Below, piece by piece: positions 35,112-42,615 of a stretch of 64,000 bases of DNA. The DNA is from Duganella sp. Leaf126 (lineage in GTDB: Bacteria; Pseudomonadota; Gammaproteobacteria; Burkholderiales; Burkholderiaceae_D), in NCBI RefSeq assembly GCF_001423125.1, contig NZ_LMNW01000035.1, positions 182,841-246,840 of the forward strand. Direction: 5' to 3'. Made by a program: the position numbers and the translations under genes. The notes under the pieces were generated by a model. That model saw only the letters and a program-made list of their open reading frames with translations. It did not search any database and had not been told where the DNA came from. Position 1 is the stretch's first letter; each line of letters opens with the position of its first letter.

Positions 35112-36031
35112 GCGATTTCCTTGTGCGCGTTTTCGGCCTGTATGCCGGTGGTGGTCAAGGCATACGTGCCTTCGTTCGTGGCGTACCAGAGCTTGAACCA
35201 GTTGCCCCGCACCGACTTGCCGAACACGGTCGCCCAAGCCTTGTAGCGCTTGGCGTCCGGGAGCGAGTAGCGGTCCTTGAACTCGAGCCACTGCAAGCGC
35301 AGGAAGTCATGCGGTATCCCGGCCTGCTCCGCATAGCGGAATACCCCGTCGTCATCGGGGATCGGCTTCACGCCGGCCGCCCTGCACTCCGCGACAAACG
35401 CCGGGAACGAGATCGCAGATCGCTTGCGAGACGACGAGCCCCCGTCAGGGGGTATGGGGGTATTTATGTTCTTAGATGTAGATGTAGATGTAGGGCCGTC
35501 ACCATGCCGCCCACCAATGGGGGGCTTTGGTGACTGCTTCGGTGCTTGGTTTGGTGGGTATTTCGGTTCCCCCGTGTCTCCATCCTTTGGTTGTGGGTTG
35601 GGCCCACCGCTCGCGCCACCCTTGGGTGGTTGGTTGTTTTCGCTGAATCGAGTGCTTTGGCCCCGACGTAGACGCACGTATTCGTCGCGCACGAAGCGGC
35701 TGCAATACCAGCACGGTCCCGCCCCTGCAACGACCAGCACCACAGGCTCACCAGCTTTGCCAGCATGGCGTGGTGTGAAGATGTAATCGGCGGCGTTCTT
35801 ATCGGCGCCCTTCAATACGTCCTTGGCAACCAGCTCGCGCGCCAGTTTCAGCGACACTCCGGCGGCGCGCGCGAGCTCTTCCAACGGCCAGCGGCAAACG
35901 CCGTATTCGTCGGAATCGTGCAGGACGCACATGACGTCCACCCAGGCGCCACGCGCGGCCTCGGAGCAGCGGCGCAGCTTGGAGTTGTTCCGCCAGTCGG
36001 CGGGGTAAAACTGAAATGACGGCCTCTTCAC
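35108..36031 (-). CDS. Phage replication initiator (DUF1376/YdaU-like N-terminus)
   Basis: 307 residues from GTG 36031; an AGG lies 6 nt upstream. The N-terminus FQFYPADWRNNSKLRRCS and EARGAWVDVMC-like text followed by WPLEELARAAG is the DUF1376 replication-protein form. A Pro/Gly/Lys-rich linker (about 130-200) splits it from a C-terminal helical domain. Like lambda O, it stands just before the helicase gene and probably binds an origin inside its own linker-coding DNA. A longer GTG start at 36130 is possible but adds text without family likeness. Confidence 0.7.
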   Translation of the reverse strand: MKRPSFQFYPADWRNNSKLRRCSEAARGAWVDVMCVLHDSDEYGVCRWPLEELARAAGVSLKLARELVAKDVLKGADKNAADYIFTPRHAGKAGEPVVLVVAGAGPCWYCSRFVRDEYVRLRRGQSTRFSENNQPPKGGASGGPNPQPKDGDTGEPKYPPNQAPKQSPKPPIGGRHGDGPTSTSTSKNINTPIPPDGGSSSRKRSAISFPAFVAECRAAGVKPIPDDDGVFRYAEQAGIPHDFLRLQWLEFKDRYSLPDAKRYKAWATVFGKSVRGNWFKLWYATNEGTYALTTTGIQAENAHKEIA

Positions 36032-36069
36032 TTGCGACCTGCCACTTCCATTTGCTTGGTACTGCCCAT
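36028..36069 (-). CDS. 13-codon leader peptide before the initiator
   Basis: ATG 36069 follows a very strong GGAGGAGG site at 7-nt spacing, but the frame ends at TGA 36028-36030, overlapping the initiator GTG by 2 nt. Peptide MGSTKQMEVAGRK. It looks like a translated leader that brings ribosomes to the weak GTG start. Confidence 0.35.
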   Translation of the reverse strand: MGSTKQMEVAGRK

Positions 36070-36168
36070 CTTCCAACCTCCTCCAGCCATACTGTGTAGG
36101 GTCGGGGCTTGACCGGCGGGCTGGATTCACCGATCGCGGATGCGCATCCGCTGCCCCGTTTGTGATCG

Positions 36169-36402
36169 TTACTGCTGTTCGAGATCCGGGTGGATCGTGC
36201 GCAGGCCGCGCGCAATGGCATCGGCCTGCACGGCGCGCTCACGATTCAGCTGCGCATCGTTGCGTCGCTTGGCCTCGGTGTCGGCGGCGCCACGGGTGCG
36301 CATGCCGCAGCAGGCAACCGTGGGAACGCCACACCCGGGGGTCTGGTAGGTGACCTGGAACTCACCGGCGGCGTCCGGCCCCGTGGCTTCGTGTTTCAGC
36401 AT
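36169..36402 (-). CDS. Small early protein with Cys-rich N-half
   Basis: 77 residues. TPGCGVPTVACCGMRTRG holds three Cys that might bind metal, followed by a charged helix (KRRNDAQLNRERAVQADAIAR). ATG 36402 has GAGG 7 nt upstream, placed inside the end of the preceding gene. It is part of the leftward early operon. Unknown function. Confidence 0.5.
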   Translation of the reverse strand: MLKHEATGPDAAGEFQVTYQTPGCGVPTVACCGMRTRGAADTEAKRRNDAQLNRERAVQADAIARGLRTIHPDLEQQ

Positions 36403-36411
36403 GGCGGCGCC

Positions 36412-37431
36412 TCAGCCCTTTAGCGCCAAGTCCGCCAGCAGCACCCGCAGGCGCTCGGCCTTCGCCAGCGCGGCGTCGAGCTGGGTGGTATCCACATCCA
36501 CCACCAGCTTGCTGACGGTCGGGGCGCTGGCGCGCGCGGCGACACTGCGCTCGGCATCGGCCAACTTCTCGGCAGATTCGGCGGCCATCGCGGTGGCGGC
36601 CTGGTCGAACACATTGGCGCCGACGGCGCCCAGGATGGTCGCCAGCTGGCCGAACACCTTCCCGGTAGCGCCTTCAATCTGTCGCACCTCGGCAGCCACC
36701 TTGTCGAGCTGACGCGCCCAGGCCGGCCACTCGCTGCCCGCAACCAGCGCTGGCGCTGGCGCGGAGCCAAGCGGCATATGGCTTTCTTTCGCGATGCTTG
36801 CATTCGCGGTGCCGGAGACGATTCCCGTTTGCGCGAGAACCGGCGCGCCGGCGGCCAGCTCCCGCTCGATGTAATTCAGCGCTTCGATGGCCATGGGCTC
36901 GCCTTCGAACACGGTGCGGGTTTCGGCAATGGCGGCGCGCACCTTGGCGCCGTGGTCGGCGGGCGTGGCGGCCGGGCCGAACAATGCCAGCACCTGATGC
37001 TCGAGCGCGCGGTTGCGCGCGGTGGCTTTGTGCAGTTGATCATGCAGCGCCAATTCCGCCTCCTGGCGCTGGTCTGCGGCGGCAGCGTCACGCGTAGCTT
37101 TCGCGCGCGCATTTGCCACTTCGCCGGCAAGCTCGAGCATGCGGGCGCGCAGCTGCGCAGCGTCCTCGGCAGTGCCGTCGGCGCCCCCGAACAGAGAGCC
37201 ATCCTGCTCGTGCATCAGCCGCTGGTAGTGCGGTTTGGTGAGCCAGCGGCACGAACCGTCGAGCAGCACGTACTGTCCATCCTTGTGCAAAATGTGTCCG
37301 ATTACAGCGTGGCCGCGCTGCAGCAGCTGGGCCAGCTTCTCTTGGCCAGCCGCCGAGGCGATGACGCCAGCGGAAACCGAGTACATCGGAAAAGTATATT
37401 CGTCGCCAGCAGCTTTATAGGATTGGGTCAT
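36412..37431 (-). CDS. Large early protein with coiled coils, unknown
   Basis: 339 residues from ATG 37431, which overlaps the Cro-like stop (ATGA). The N-terminus (about 1-75) contains GHILHKDGQYVLLDGSCRW. Then two long Ala-rich helical regions follow, with heptads at about 80-150 and again near the C-terminus. It is the second gene after the early leftward promoter. No domain recognised; a host-takeover or replication accessory role is possible. Confidence 0.5.
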   Translation of the reverse strand: MTQSYKAAGDEYTFPMYSVSAGVIASAAGQEKLAQLLQRGHAVIGHILHKDGQYVLLDGSCRWLTKPHYQRLMHEQDGSLFGGADGTAEDAAQLRARMLELAGEVANARAKATRDAAAADQRQEAELALHDQLHKATARNRALEHQVLALFGPAATPADHGAKVRAAIAETRTVFEGEPMAIEALNYIERELAAGAPVLAQTGIVSGTANASIAKESHMPLGSAPAPALVAGSEWPAWARQLDKVAAEVRQIEGATGKVFGQLATILGAVGANVFDQAATAMAAESAEKLADAERSVAARASAPTVSKLVVDVDTTQLDAALAKAERLRVLLADLALKG

Positions 37432-37673
37432 GGGGTTTCCTCGGCGGGGGTAGTGGACAGTTCCGGCCACACGTCCCGGCAGATATCCGCCGAGAACAGC
37501 TCTTGGCGTGTGACCAAGCCGCCGGTGGCGCGCTCGATCGGAATGCCGAACCGGATAGGAATGACGCGCGTACCGGCCGCCCAACGCGCAACGTCCGGAT
37601 AGTGGGCCTTGATTGCTCGGGCAAGGTCGGCAGTGCGACCGCGTTGCTGGGTGAGGTAGTCGTGTAATTTCAT
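37428..37673 (-). CDS. Cro-like regulator (YdaS/Cro family)
   Basis: 81 residues from ATG 37673. MKLHDYLTQQRGRTADLARA, then VARWAAGTRVIPIRFGIPIE is the helix-turn-helix text of YdaS-type Cro proteins that sit opposite a CI-like repressor. It reads leftward from the shared operator region and should repress cI when the phage enters lysis. A GTG two codons upstream is less likely. Confidence 0.8.
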   Translation of the reverse strand: MKLHDYLTQQRGRTADLARAIKAHYPDVARWAAGTRVIPIRFGIPIERATGGLVTRQELFSADICRDVWPELSTTPAEETP

Positions 37674-37685
37674 GGCCACGACTAT

Positions 37686-37744
37686 AGCAATTTGCTTTTA
37701 CAAGCGCAATAGCAAATTTTGCTTGCTAATCAAAGCAATCTGCT
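37686..37744. promoter_or_regulatory. Three CI/Cro operators between cro and cI
   Basis: Three palindromes of one family: AGCAATTTGCT (37686-37696), AGCAAATTTTGCT (37711-37723) and AGCAATCTGCT (37734-37744), centres 26 and 22 bp apart. The region between the divergent starts is AT-rich and should hold both promoters. This is the lambda OR-like switch. Confidence 0.75.
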
Positions 37745-37757
37745 ATTAAATGCCGGA

Positions 37758-38498
37758 ATGGCTACCGTAAAAGAAACCCGAATTGCAAACCTCCGCTCAC
37801 TTGTCCGCGAATTTAGAACTGCGGATGAAGTGTCGCGTCGCGCCGGCACAGCGCCCATGTACCTGAGCCAGATACTGAACGGCGCCAAGTCGAGCACCGG
37901 CACCCCACGAGGTGTCGGCGACGCGCTGGCGCGGAAGCTCGAAGCAGGATGCGGAAAAGAGGAGGGCTGGATGGACCGTGAGCACGCATCCGCGCCGGAC
38001 GATCCGATGACGTCGGAGCGCGCACACGCCCTCTTCCCAGGCGCGGTGCCAGTACGCATAGTCGATGCAGACGACCCCGACTTTTACATGATCCCCAAGG
38101 TAAAGCTGCGCCTCTCTGCTGGCATCACCGGGTTTCAGACTATCCCCGAAATTCACGACGGCAGCACCCTGATGGTTGCCAAAAACTGGGTAGACCGCAA
38201 TCGTTACGTGCCGGGCCAGCTCCTCGCAATTTCAGTAAAAGGCGAAAGCATGGAGCCAAACTTGTACGAAGGCGACCAGGTCATTGTGAATACGGGCGAC
38301 ACCAAGATCGAGGACGGCGGCGTGTATGCGGTGAATTACGAGGGTGAGGCCGTCATCAAGCGCATGACGCGCGATCGCGGTGAATGGTGGCTTACGTCCG
38401 ACAACCGGGACCAGCAGAAATATCGCCCGAAGGGCTGCCGCGATGGTGAATGCATCATCATCGGGCGCGTGGTGAAACGAGAAACAAACCACATTTGA
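37758..38498 (+). CDS. CI-like repressor, S24 self-cleaving
   Basis: 246 residues from ATG 37758. The N-terminal helix-turn-helix (about 20-60) contains TADEVSRRAGTAPMYLSQIL. The C-terminal LexA/S24 peptidase shows Ser164 in KGESMEPNLYEGD and Lys201 in EAVIKRM, with an Ala-Gly (121-122) as the possible cut site. RecA-stimulated self-cleavage after DNA damage is the known mechanism of this family. A weak start site is normal for a repressor. A strong terminator follows. Confidence 0.9.
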   Translation: MATVKETRIANLRSLVREFRTADEVSRRAGTAPMYLSQILNGAKSSTGTPRGVGDALARKLEAGCGKEEGWMDREHASAPDDPMTSERAHALFPGAVPVRIVDADDPDFYMIPKVKLRLSAGITGFQTIPEIHDGSTLMVAKNWVDRNRYVPGQLLAISVKGESMEPNLYEGDQVIVNTGDTKIEDGGVYAVNYEGEAVIKRMTRDRGEWWLTSDNRDQQKYRPKGCRDGECIIIGRVVKRETNHI

Positions 38499-38508
38499 TC
38501 CTCATAAG

Positions 38509-38532
38509 TCCCCGGCTCCGGGGATTTTTTTT
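38509..38532 (+). terminator. cI terminator
   Basis: TCCCCGG and CCGGGGA form a stem directly followed by eight T. Confidence 0.85.
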
Positions 38533-38563
38533 CCCTTGCTTTTCCTAAAAAAGCAAAATTTAG

Positions 38564-38599
38564 CGCAATTTGCTATTGATAATCCAAAAGCATATTGCT
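38564..38599. promoter_or_regulatory. Second CI/Cro operator cluster (OL-like)
   Basis: CGCAATTTGCT (38564-38574) and AGCATATTGCT (38589-38599) have the same half sites as the operators at 37686-37744. They precede the rightward gene at 38635, so the same regulators likely control the rightward early promoter. A TTGCTTTT/AAAAGCAA inverted repeat (from 38537) lies just upstream. Confidence 0.6.
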
Positions 38600-38634
38600 A
38601 TAGTCCGTCTCAGTCCAACCGAACTGAGGCAAAC

Positions 38635-39003
38635 ATGTCAACCAGCAGCACGACCAACACTCCATCCGGCCGCCGCGCCGACCAAGCACTGCTCAAGCAG
38701 CACTTCTCCAAAAGAGACGGTCATTACGACATGACTGCTGCCGCCGCATTCTTGATGATGGCCGGCTATGCATACGACCCCAAGGAAAGCCCGACGCCAG
38801 GCCTGCGCGAGCGCGCCGATGAGATCCTTGCCGGCGCCGCCCGCGCTGGCTTCGCCCAATCGGACGTGTTCACCACCCTGCTGGCTCAAGTCGGAATTTC
38901 CGCGCGCACGCTGCGCATGGCCATCGACGTAACCGCCGCAGTCGGCGGCGACGCAGCAATGTTCGAGTTGATTCGCGTCGCCCCGAACGCGCCGAACCAG
39001 TGA
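38635..39003 (+). CDS. Early rightward protein, unknown
   Basis: 122 residues from ATG 38635. A Ser/Thr-rich start is followed by helical, Ala-rich text (MTAAAAFLMMAGYAYD, LAGAARAGFAQSDVFTTLL). Soluble. It is the first gene behind the second operator cluster, so it should be the most immediately expressed of the rightward genes. An early host-modifying or anti-defence protein is possible but not shown. Confidence 0.5.
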   Translation: MSTSSTTNTPSGRRADQALLKQHFSKRDGHYDMTAAAAFLMMAGYAYDPKESPTPGLRERADEILAGAARAGFAQSDVFTTLLAQVGISARTLRMAIDVTAAVGGDAAMFELIRVAPNAPNQ

Positions 39004-39081
39004 GCGGCGCCGGGAATTTTGCAACCACGCCTGGCCGCCCAGCCTACCATCGTGTCCACCAACCACCACCAGGAGAAAAGT

Positions 39082-39633
39082 ATGTCCAGCACCAGCAACA
39101 TCGCGGCCGGCGCCAGCGCCGCATTCGCACCGCCCACCTATGAGGAAATGGTCGCCCGCGCGAACGATCACCATGCCGAGGCCCGGCGCTACGCCGCCCT
39201 GCTCGGCATGGAAGTGCACGAGAGCAGTGTGAACAGTGCCAATCTGGATTTGATTCAAGGTCACGAAGTGATCTTTGACAATAAGCCGGCGCACATGATT
39301 CACATTTATTTGTGGGGCTACTCCAACGGGGAGGATGAAGGAAAGCGCGCCGTCATCAACAAGAACCTGCTGTTGACGGCGGACTCAAAAGATGGCGCAG
39401 CCAACCTCATGGCGGCGCTGAAGATTGCAGACCGCTACGGTTGGACGATTCAGATTGCTTCGTATGGCTTGGCGGTCACCAACGGCAAGGTCACCAAGGA
39501 CTTCTCCAGCTTGGCCGACTTCTTTATTTTCGCCGATGGCTATGGTTCCGCGATCGACGACCACTGCAAGGTGTACTCCAGCATCGAAGACGCCGGGACA
39601 AACGAGGCAACACCGAAGAGTGGCAAGGTCTAG
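39082..39633 (+). CDS. Early rightward protein, unknown, possible frameshift near its end
   Basis: 183 residues from ATG 39082 (AGGAG about 9 nt upstream). Mixed alpha/beta, no membrane part; contains KDFSSLADFFIFADGYG. It ends TPKSGKV, but the -1 frame over the same bases stays open to 39710 and reads like natural protein (NTEEWQGLVHDKN, then ADMASAELLSI). Either a late frameshift shortened the gene or two products are made. No family recognised. Confidence 0.5.
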   Translation: MSSTSNIAAGASAAFAPPTYEEMVARANDHHAEARRYAALLGMEVHESSVNSANLDLIQGHEVIFDNKPAHMIHIYLWGYSNGEDEGKRAVINKNLLLTADSKDGAANLMAALKIADRYGWTIQIASYGLAVTNGKVTKDFSSLADFFIFADGYGSAIDDHCKVYSSIEDAGTNEATPKSGKV

Positions 39634-39882
39634 TCCACGACAAGAACGCCGATGAGAACGCCTACGAAGCAAAGGCGGATATGGCATCCGCCGAACTTCT
39701 AAGTATTTGATTTTAGACAGGGAAATTCGAGTTACGGGCACTTGAGAGCCTTAAGTGTCGAATACCGTCAAATACCGCCTGAATAAGCTCAAATAACGCT
39801 CTTTTGGAAAAGCCACCTGGCCGAGCAATAAAATTAGCACTAGTAGCACCGAAGCAAAACCACACTCACCACAGAGGAAAAA

Positions 39883-40713
39883 ATGAGCGCACGTGACCTA
39901 ATCCCCAACCCGTTCGACTTCGAAGGCCATTCAGTTCGCGTGGTCGAAATTGGCGGCGAATTGCAGTTCCATGCCGGCGACGTCTGCGCGGCACTTGGCT
40001 TCGCAAACTCCCGCCAAGCGCTCGAAACCCACGTAGAAGAGGATGACGTCCAGAAATTGGACGCCATCGATTCAATGGGCCGCACGCAGCTGGCGAACCA
40101 TATCAACGAGCCCGGACTTTACGCGCTGACCATGGGAGCAACCAAGGATGTCGCGAAACGGTTTAAGCATTGGGTAACCCATAACGTGCTGCCGTCGATC
40201 CGGCGCACCGGCGCCTATTCGGTGCCAGGAGCGCCGACAAAGCGCATCCGTCCATTACTGTCATCATCGCTCACCGACGTCCGTGCGATCGACTTCATCG
40301 GCAACATGGTGGCGAAGGTACCGGGCACGCGGGCCGACGTCGTGGCCGCCATCAAGCTGCGCATGATCGAGGAACAAACCGGCCTTCCGGCGACACAGTT
40401 CGGCACTGCCCTGCCCTCCGAGGCGCTGGACAAATCGGTGAAGCTCAACCCGACCGAGATAGGCAAGCGCCTGGCGCCGAAGCTGTCGCCGATCCGCGTG
40501 AACAAGATCCTGATCGACCTCGGCTTGCAGCGGAAGAGCGAGAGCGGCTACGTGCTCACCGAGGCCGGGATGGCGCACGGCGAAGTGCATCCGTTCCAGG
40601 CAAAGAACAAGCACGTGGGCGACCAGATCGACTGGTACGAATCGGTCGTCGAAGTCGTGCGCGCAGCGGCGCAGAGGCCACCAGGCGGCCAGTTGCAGCT
40701 GATCGGCAGCTAG
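39883..40713 (+). CDS. Phage antirepressor with BRO-N domain
   Basis: 276 residues behind CAGAGGAAA. The N-terminal Bro-N domain shows FEGHSVRVVEIGGELQFHA, DVCAALGFAN and INEPGLYALTM...FKHWVTHNVLPSIRRTGAY. The C-terminal part contains TEIGKRLAPK and a helix-turn-helix-like segment (NKILIDLGLQRK). Such proteins inactivate phage repressors or act as early DNA-binding regulators. It lies in the rightward early region, convergent with the BRCT gene. Confidence 0.85.
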   Translation: MSARDLIPNPFDFEGHSVRVVEIGGELQFHAGDVCAALGFANSRQALETHVEEDDVQKLDAIDSMGRTQLANHINEPGLYALTMGATKDVAKRFKHWVTHNVLPSIRRTGAYSVPGAPTKRIRPLLSSSLTDVRAIDFIGNMVAKVPGTRADVVAAIKLRMIEEQTGLPATQFGTALPSEALDKSVKLNPTEIGKRLAPKLSPIRVNKILIDLGLQRKSESGYVLTEAGMAHGEVHPFQAKNKHVGDQIDWYESVVEVVRAAAQRPPGGQLQLIGS

Positions 40714-40722
40714 TCCTCGAGC

Positions 40723-41343
40723 CTATAGGTGGCCGTGCCAGTGCTCCTCGCCAACGATGAAGATGTTGCCGCCGGCAGCGTTGTACTCGATGGCTTTTTC
40801 AATCTTTCTACCGTGAGTCGAATGCAGCCAGTTGTCGTTACCAATGTCGCCGATCACCAGATAGTTCAGCTTTTTAGTGATCGTGCCCGAGGCAATGCCG
40901 CCACGGTCCGTGACCTGCTGCTCGCACCAGGTGCGGAGGCCGGAGTTGAATTTTCCGGTGAAACAGAAAAGCTGGCCGGAGAACTGAATTGGTTGGGCAG
41001 GCTCAGTGAACGGGAGACGCGTGCTGTCGCTACCGTTCCCATATTGGGGAGCGGTGTTGCCGCCGACGGTTTTGGTCAGCAGTTCAAGAATCTCCGATTC
41101 CTCCTGCAGGTCCAGCTTCCCGTCAGCCATCACGGAAAGCAAACGCGGGTACAGGACTTTCGCCGGCCAGAGGTTCGCGGCGCGACGGTTGGCCTCCATC
41201 CACGAAATGAGAAACTCGACCTCCCCTTGCGAAACCATGCCGTCGGCAAGCACACCCTTGATGATGCCGATCAGCTCGTCAATCTGGCGGTCGGAAACGG
41301 CTTCATTTCGAAAAGCGGTAATGAGGTTCAAGTCGGTGGTCAT
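40723..41343 (-). CDS. BRCT-domain protein
   Basis: 206 residues. The N-terminal half (about 1-95) is helical and acidic, TerB-like in style (IIKGVLADGMVSQGEVEFLI, VMADGKLDLQEESEIL). From about 120 a BRCT domain follows: FSGQLFCFTGKFNSGLRTWC, then RGGIASGTITKKLNYLVIGD, with the fold's conserved Gly-Gly and Leu-Val. BRCT domains bind DNA ends or phosphopeptides, as in NAD-dependent DNA ligase, but no ligase core is present. It is leftward inside a rightward region, so it has its own promoter. A DNA-repair or defence-related role is open. Confidence 0.75.
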   Translation of the reverse strand: MTTDLNLITAFRNEAVSDRQIDELIGIIKGVLADGMVSQGEVEFLISWMEANRRAANLWPAKVLYPRLLSVMADGKLDLQEESEILELLTKTVGGNTAPQYGNGSDSTRLPFTEPAQPIQFSGQLFCFTGKFNSGLRTWCEQQVTDRGGIASGTITKKLNYLVIGDIGNDNWLHSTHGRKIEKAIEYNAAGGNIFIVGEEHWHGHL

Positions 41344-41448
41344 CTGGAATCCGATAGGTTGAAGCCGGGAATCGGCAATTCCACAAAGTATAGATATGTT
41401 TACTGCTTGAAATATCGCACATTGTCACCGCTGACAGCCGATGTTGGG

Positions 41449-41814
41449 CTACACCTTGCGCTTGTGGGTGCGCTCAGGCATCGCCGTCGGCCAGAGCTCG
41501 ATATCGTCGTCATCGACCATGCCCTCGACTGGTGCTCGGGCGCCTCGATCCGGATCTACCTGCTGCATAGCGAACTCGCGGATCAAATCCTGCAGACGTG
41601 CCGCCGAGTACTGGATCTCGGCCGTCAACTCGGCGGGGTGCGGGTGATCGACTTCGTCCCATCGAAAGGTGCGCTCTAGGCGAGCGATCACCTCCGCATT
41701 CATGCTTCGATGGCTTTTTGCAGCTGCATCAGCGATATGTTCGCGCATACCGGACGGCAGACGAACGATGAATTTGTCTGCGTCTTGAGGAGTGCGTTTT
41801 TTTTCGGTGGTCAT
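41449..41814 (-). CDS. Arc-like ribbon-helix-helix DNA-binding protein
   Basis: 121 residues from ATG 41814. KFIVRLPSGMREHIADAAAKSHRSMNAE split over strand and two helices is the Arc/MetJ-type fold, with RSMNAEVIARLE typical of phage Arc repressors. The C-terminus is acidic with DDDD. It is divergent from the 59-aa ribbon-helix-helix gene, with two palindromic operators between. The longer frame to 41928 would cover these operators and is rejected. Confidence 0.8.
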   Translation of the reverse strand: MTTEKKRTPQDADKFIVRLPSGMREHIADAAAKSHRSMNAEVIARLERTFRWDEVDHPHPAELTAEIQYSAARLQDLIREFAMQQVDPDRGARAPVEGMVDDDDIELWPTAMPERTHKRKV

Positions 41815-41854
41815 GGCGATGGAGCATACCGTCATTCGCCAGCAACATAAATGC

Positions 41855-41922
41855 TGGCTATGAGCCATAAACGCCTTGCCGGTCGGACTGTGGTGGCGTA
41901 TATTAATAGTGGCTATTAGCCA
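41855..41922. promoter_or_regulatory. Two operators between the divergent ribbon-helix-helix genes
   Basis: TGGCTATGAGCCA (41855-41867) and TGGCTATTAGCCA (41910-41922) are palindromes of the same 13-bp type, 55 bp centre to centre. They lie in the 128-bp divergent promoter region and probably bind one or both of the neighbouring proteins. Confidence 0.7.
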
Positions 41923-41942
41923 TATCATTAGAGGATTGAAGA

Positions 41943-42122
41943 ATGTCTAAACGACTCGATGTCGAAATGTGGCGCGGTGAAATGCGCATCCCGAAGCCGA
42001 TGATGGACTGGGTGAAAGAGCGGGCAAAACGCAATTTCAGAACGGCCAACGCTGAGCTTGTTGAGATTGTGCGGGAAGCGATGAAACGCGAGCAGGCGTC
42101 GCATGAAGTGAAGGAAGCTTAG
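41943..42122 (+). CDS. 59-aa ribbon-helix-helix protein
   Basis: ATG 41943 with GAGGA upstream; stop TAG at 42120-42122. The sequence MSKRLDVEMWRGEMRIPKP, then WVKERAKRN and NAELVEIVREAMKRE fits a short Arc-type fold (one strand, two helices). It likely binds the TGGCTAT(T/G)AGCCA sites and controls the divergent pair. Confidence 0.7.
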   Translation: MSKRLDVEMWRGEMRIPKPMMDWVKERAKRNFRTANAELVEIVREAMKREQASHEVKEA

Positions 42123-42173
42123 ACGTTTGAGCTAGATCTCCGCAGGGCTGAATTACCGCTCTGCTGAAAACTA

Positions 42174-42269
42174 ATCGGAAGACTGGGGTGAGAGCCAGCC
42201 TTCCGATACAAACAGTGCCGTACTGGCGCTACCAGAAACGACTGCCATGGAGGGTGAGAGCTCCAAGGC
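42174..42269 (+). ncRNA. Candidate structured RNA: two hairpins with identical GGTGAGAG loops
   Basis: Hairpin 1 (42174-42207): 8-bp outer stem ATCGGAAG/CTTCCGAT, one A-C mismatch, 4-bp CTGG/CCAG, loop GGTGAGAG. Hairpin 2 (42244-42269): GCC/GGC, internal loop AT/AA, 4-bp GGAG/CTCC, and the same loop GGTGAGAG. The apical stems differ but both pair fully, so the loop is kept while the stems changed. Between them is a third small stem (CTGG CGCTA CCAG, 42222-42234). The segment lies in the non-coding gap 42123-42303 before the gene at 42304. The strand is assumed from the neighbouring genes. Confidence 0.4.
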
Positions 42270-42303
42270 CGCGTGGATCAACACACCTTATCGAAAGACA
42301 CAT

Positions 42304-42615
42304 ATGAACCAGAAAACGAAGGTTAACACCAGTCCCGAAAATGAGCAAGTAAATGTTGTAAACACAACCTTGCACTTGTCGCAAATCAAGCACCACCTTG
42401 GCGACATCGAATCGCAGGCGCTGGCCGCGCAAACGCTTGGCGAAATCTGCTTCGAGCAACTGGATTCAGTTGAGAGCAACGATCTGAAAGTGGCACATGT
42501 AATCCTGCGCCTGGACGCATTGGTAAAAGCGGCCTACCGCAATGCGGTGTTGGTTCAGGAATCGGTGACCGATGCGCGCCTCCTCCTCGCTAACATGGAA
42601 GGCGGTGCCCAATGA
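42304..42615 (+). CDS. Early rightward protein, helical, unknown
   Basis: 103 residues from ATG 42304. Mostly helical with a polar start; contains LSQIKHHLGDIESQALAAQT and the end LLLANMEGGAQ. No membrane part. It lies directly after the double-hairpin RNA region, so it may be regulated by it. The end overlaps the next start (ATGA). Confidence 0.5.
   Translation: MNQKTKVNTSPENEQVNVVNTTLHLSQIKHHLGDIESQALAAQTLGEICFEQLDSVESNDLKVAHVILRLDALVKAAYRNAVLVQESVTDARLLLANMEGGAQ

Noticed and set aside
35442..35493. CRISPR-like short repeats
   Set aside because: Units are 6 bp, tandem, inside a coding gene, without spacers; no cas genes in the window.
42174..42269. Mini-ykkC (guanidine-II) riboswitch
   Set aside because: That class has two hairpins with ACGR loops; here both loops are GGTGAGAG and no guanidine-related gene follows.
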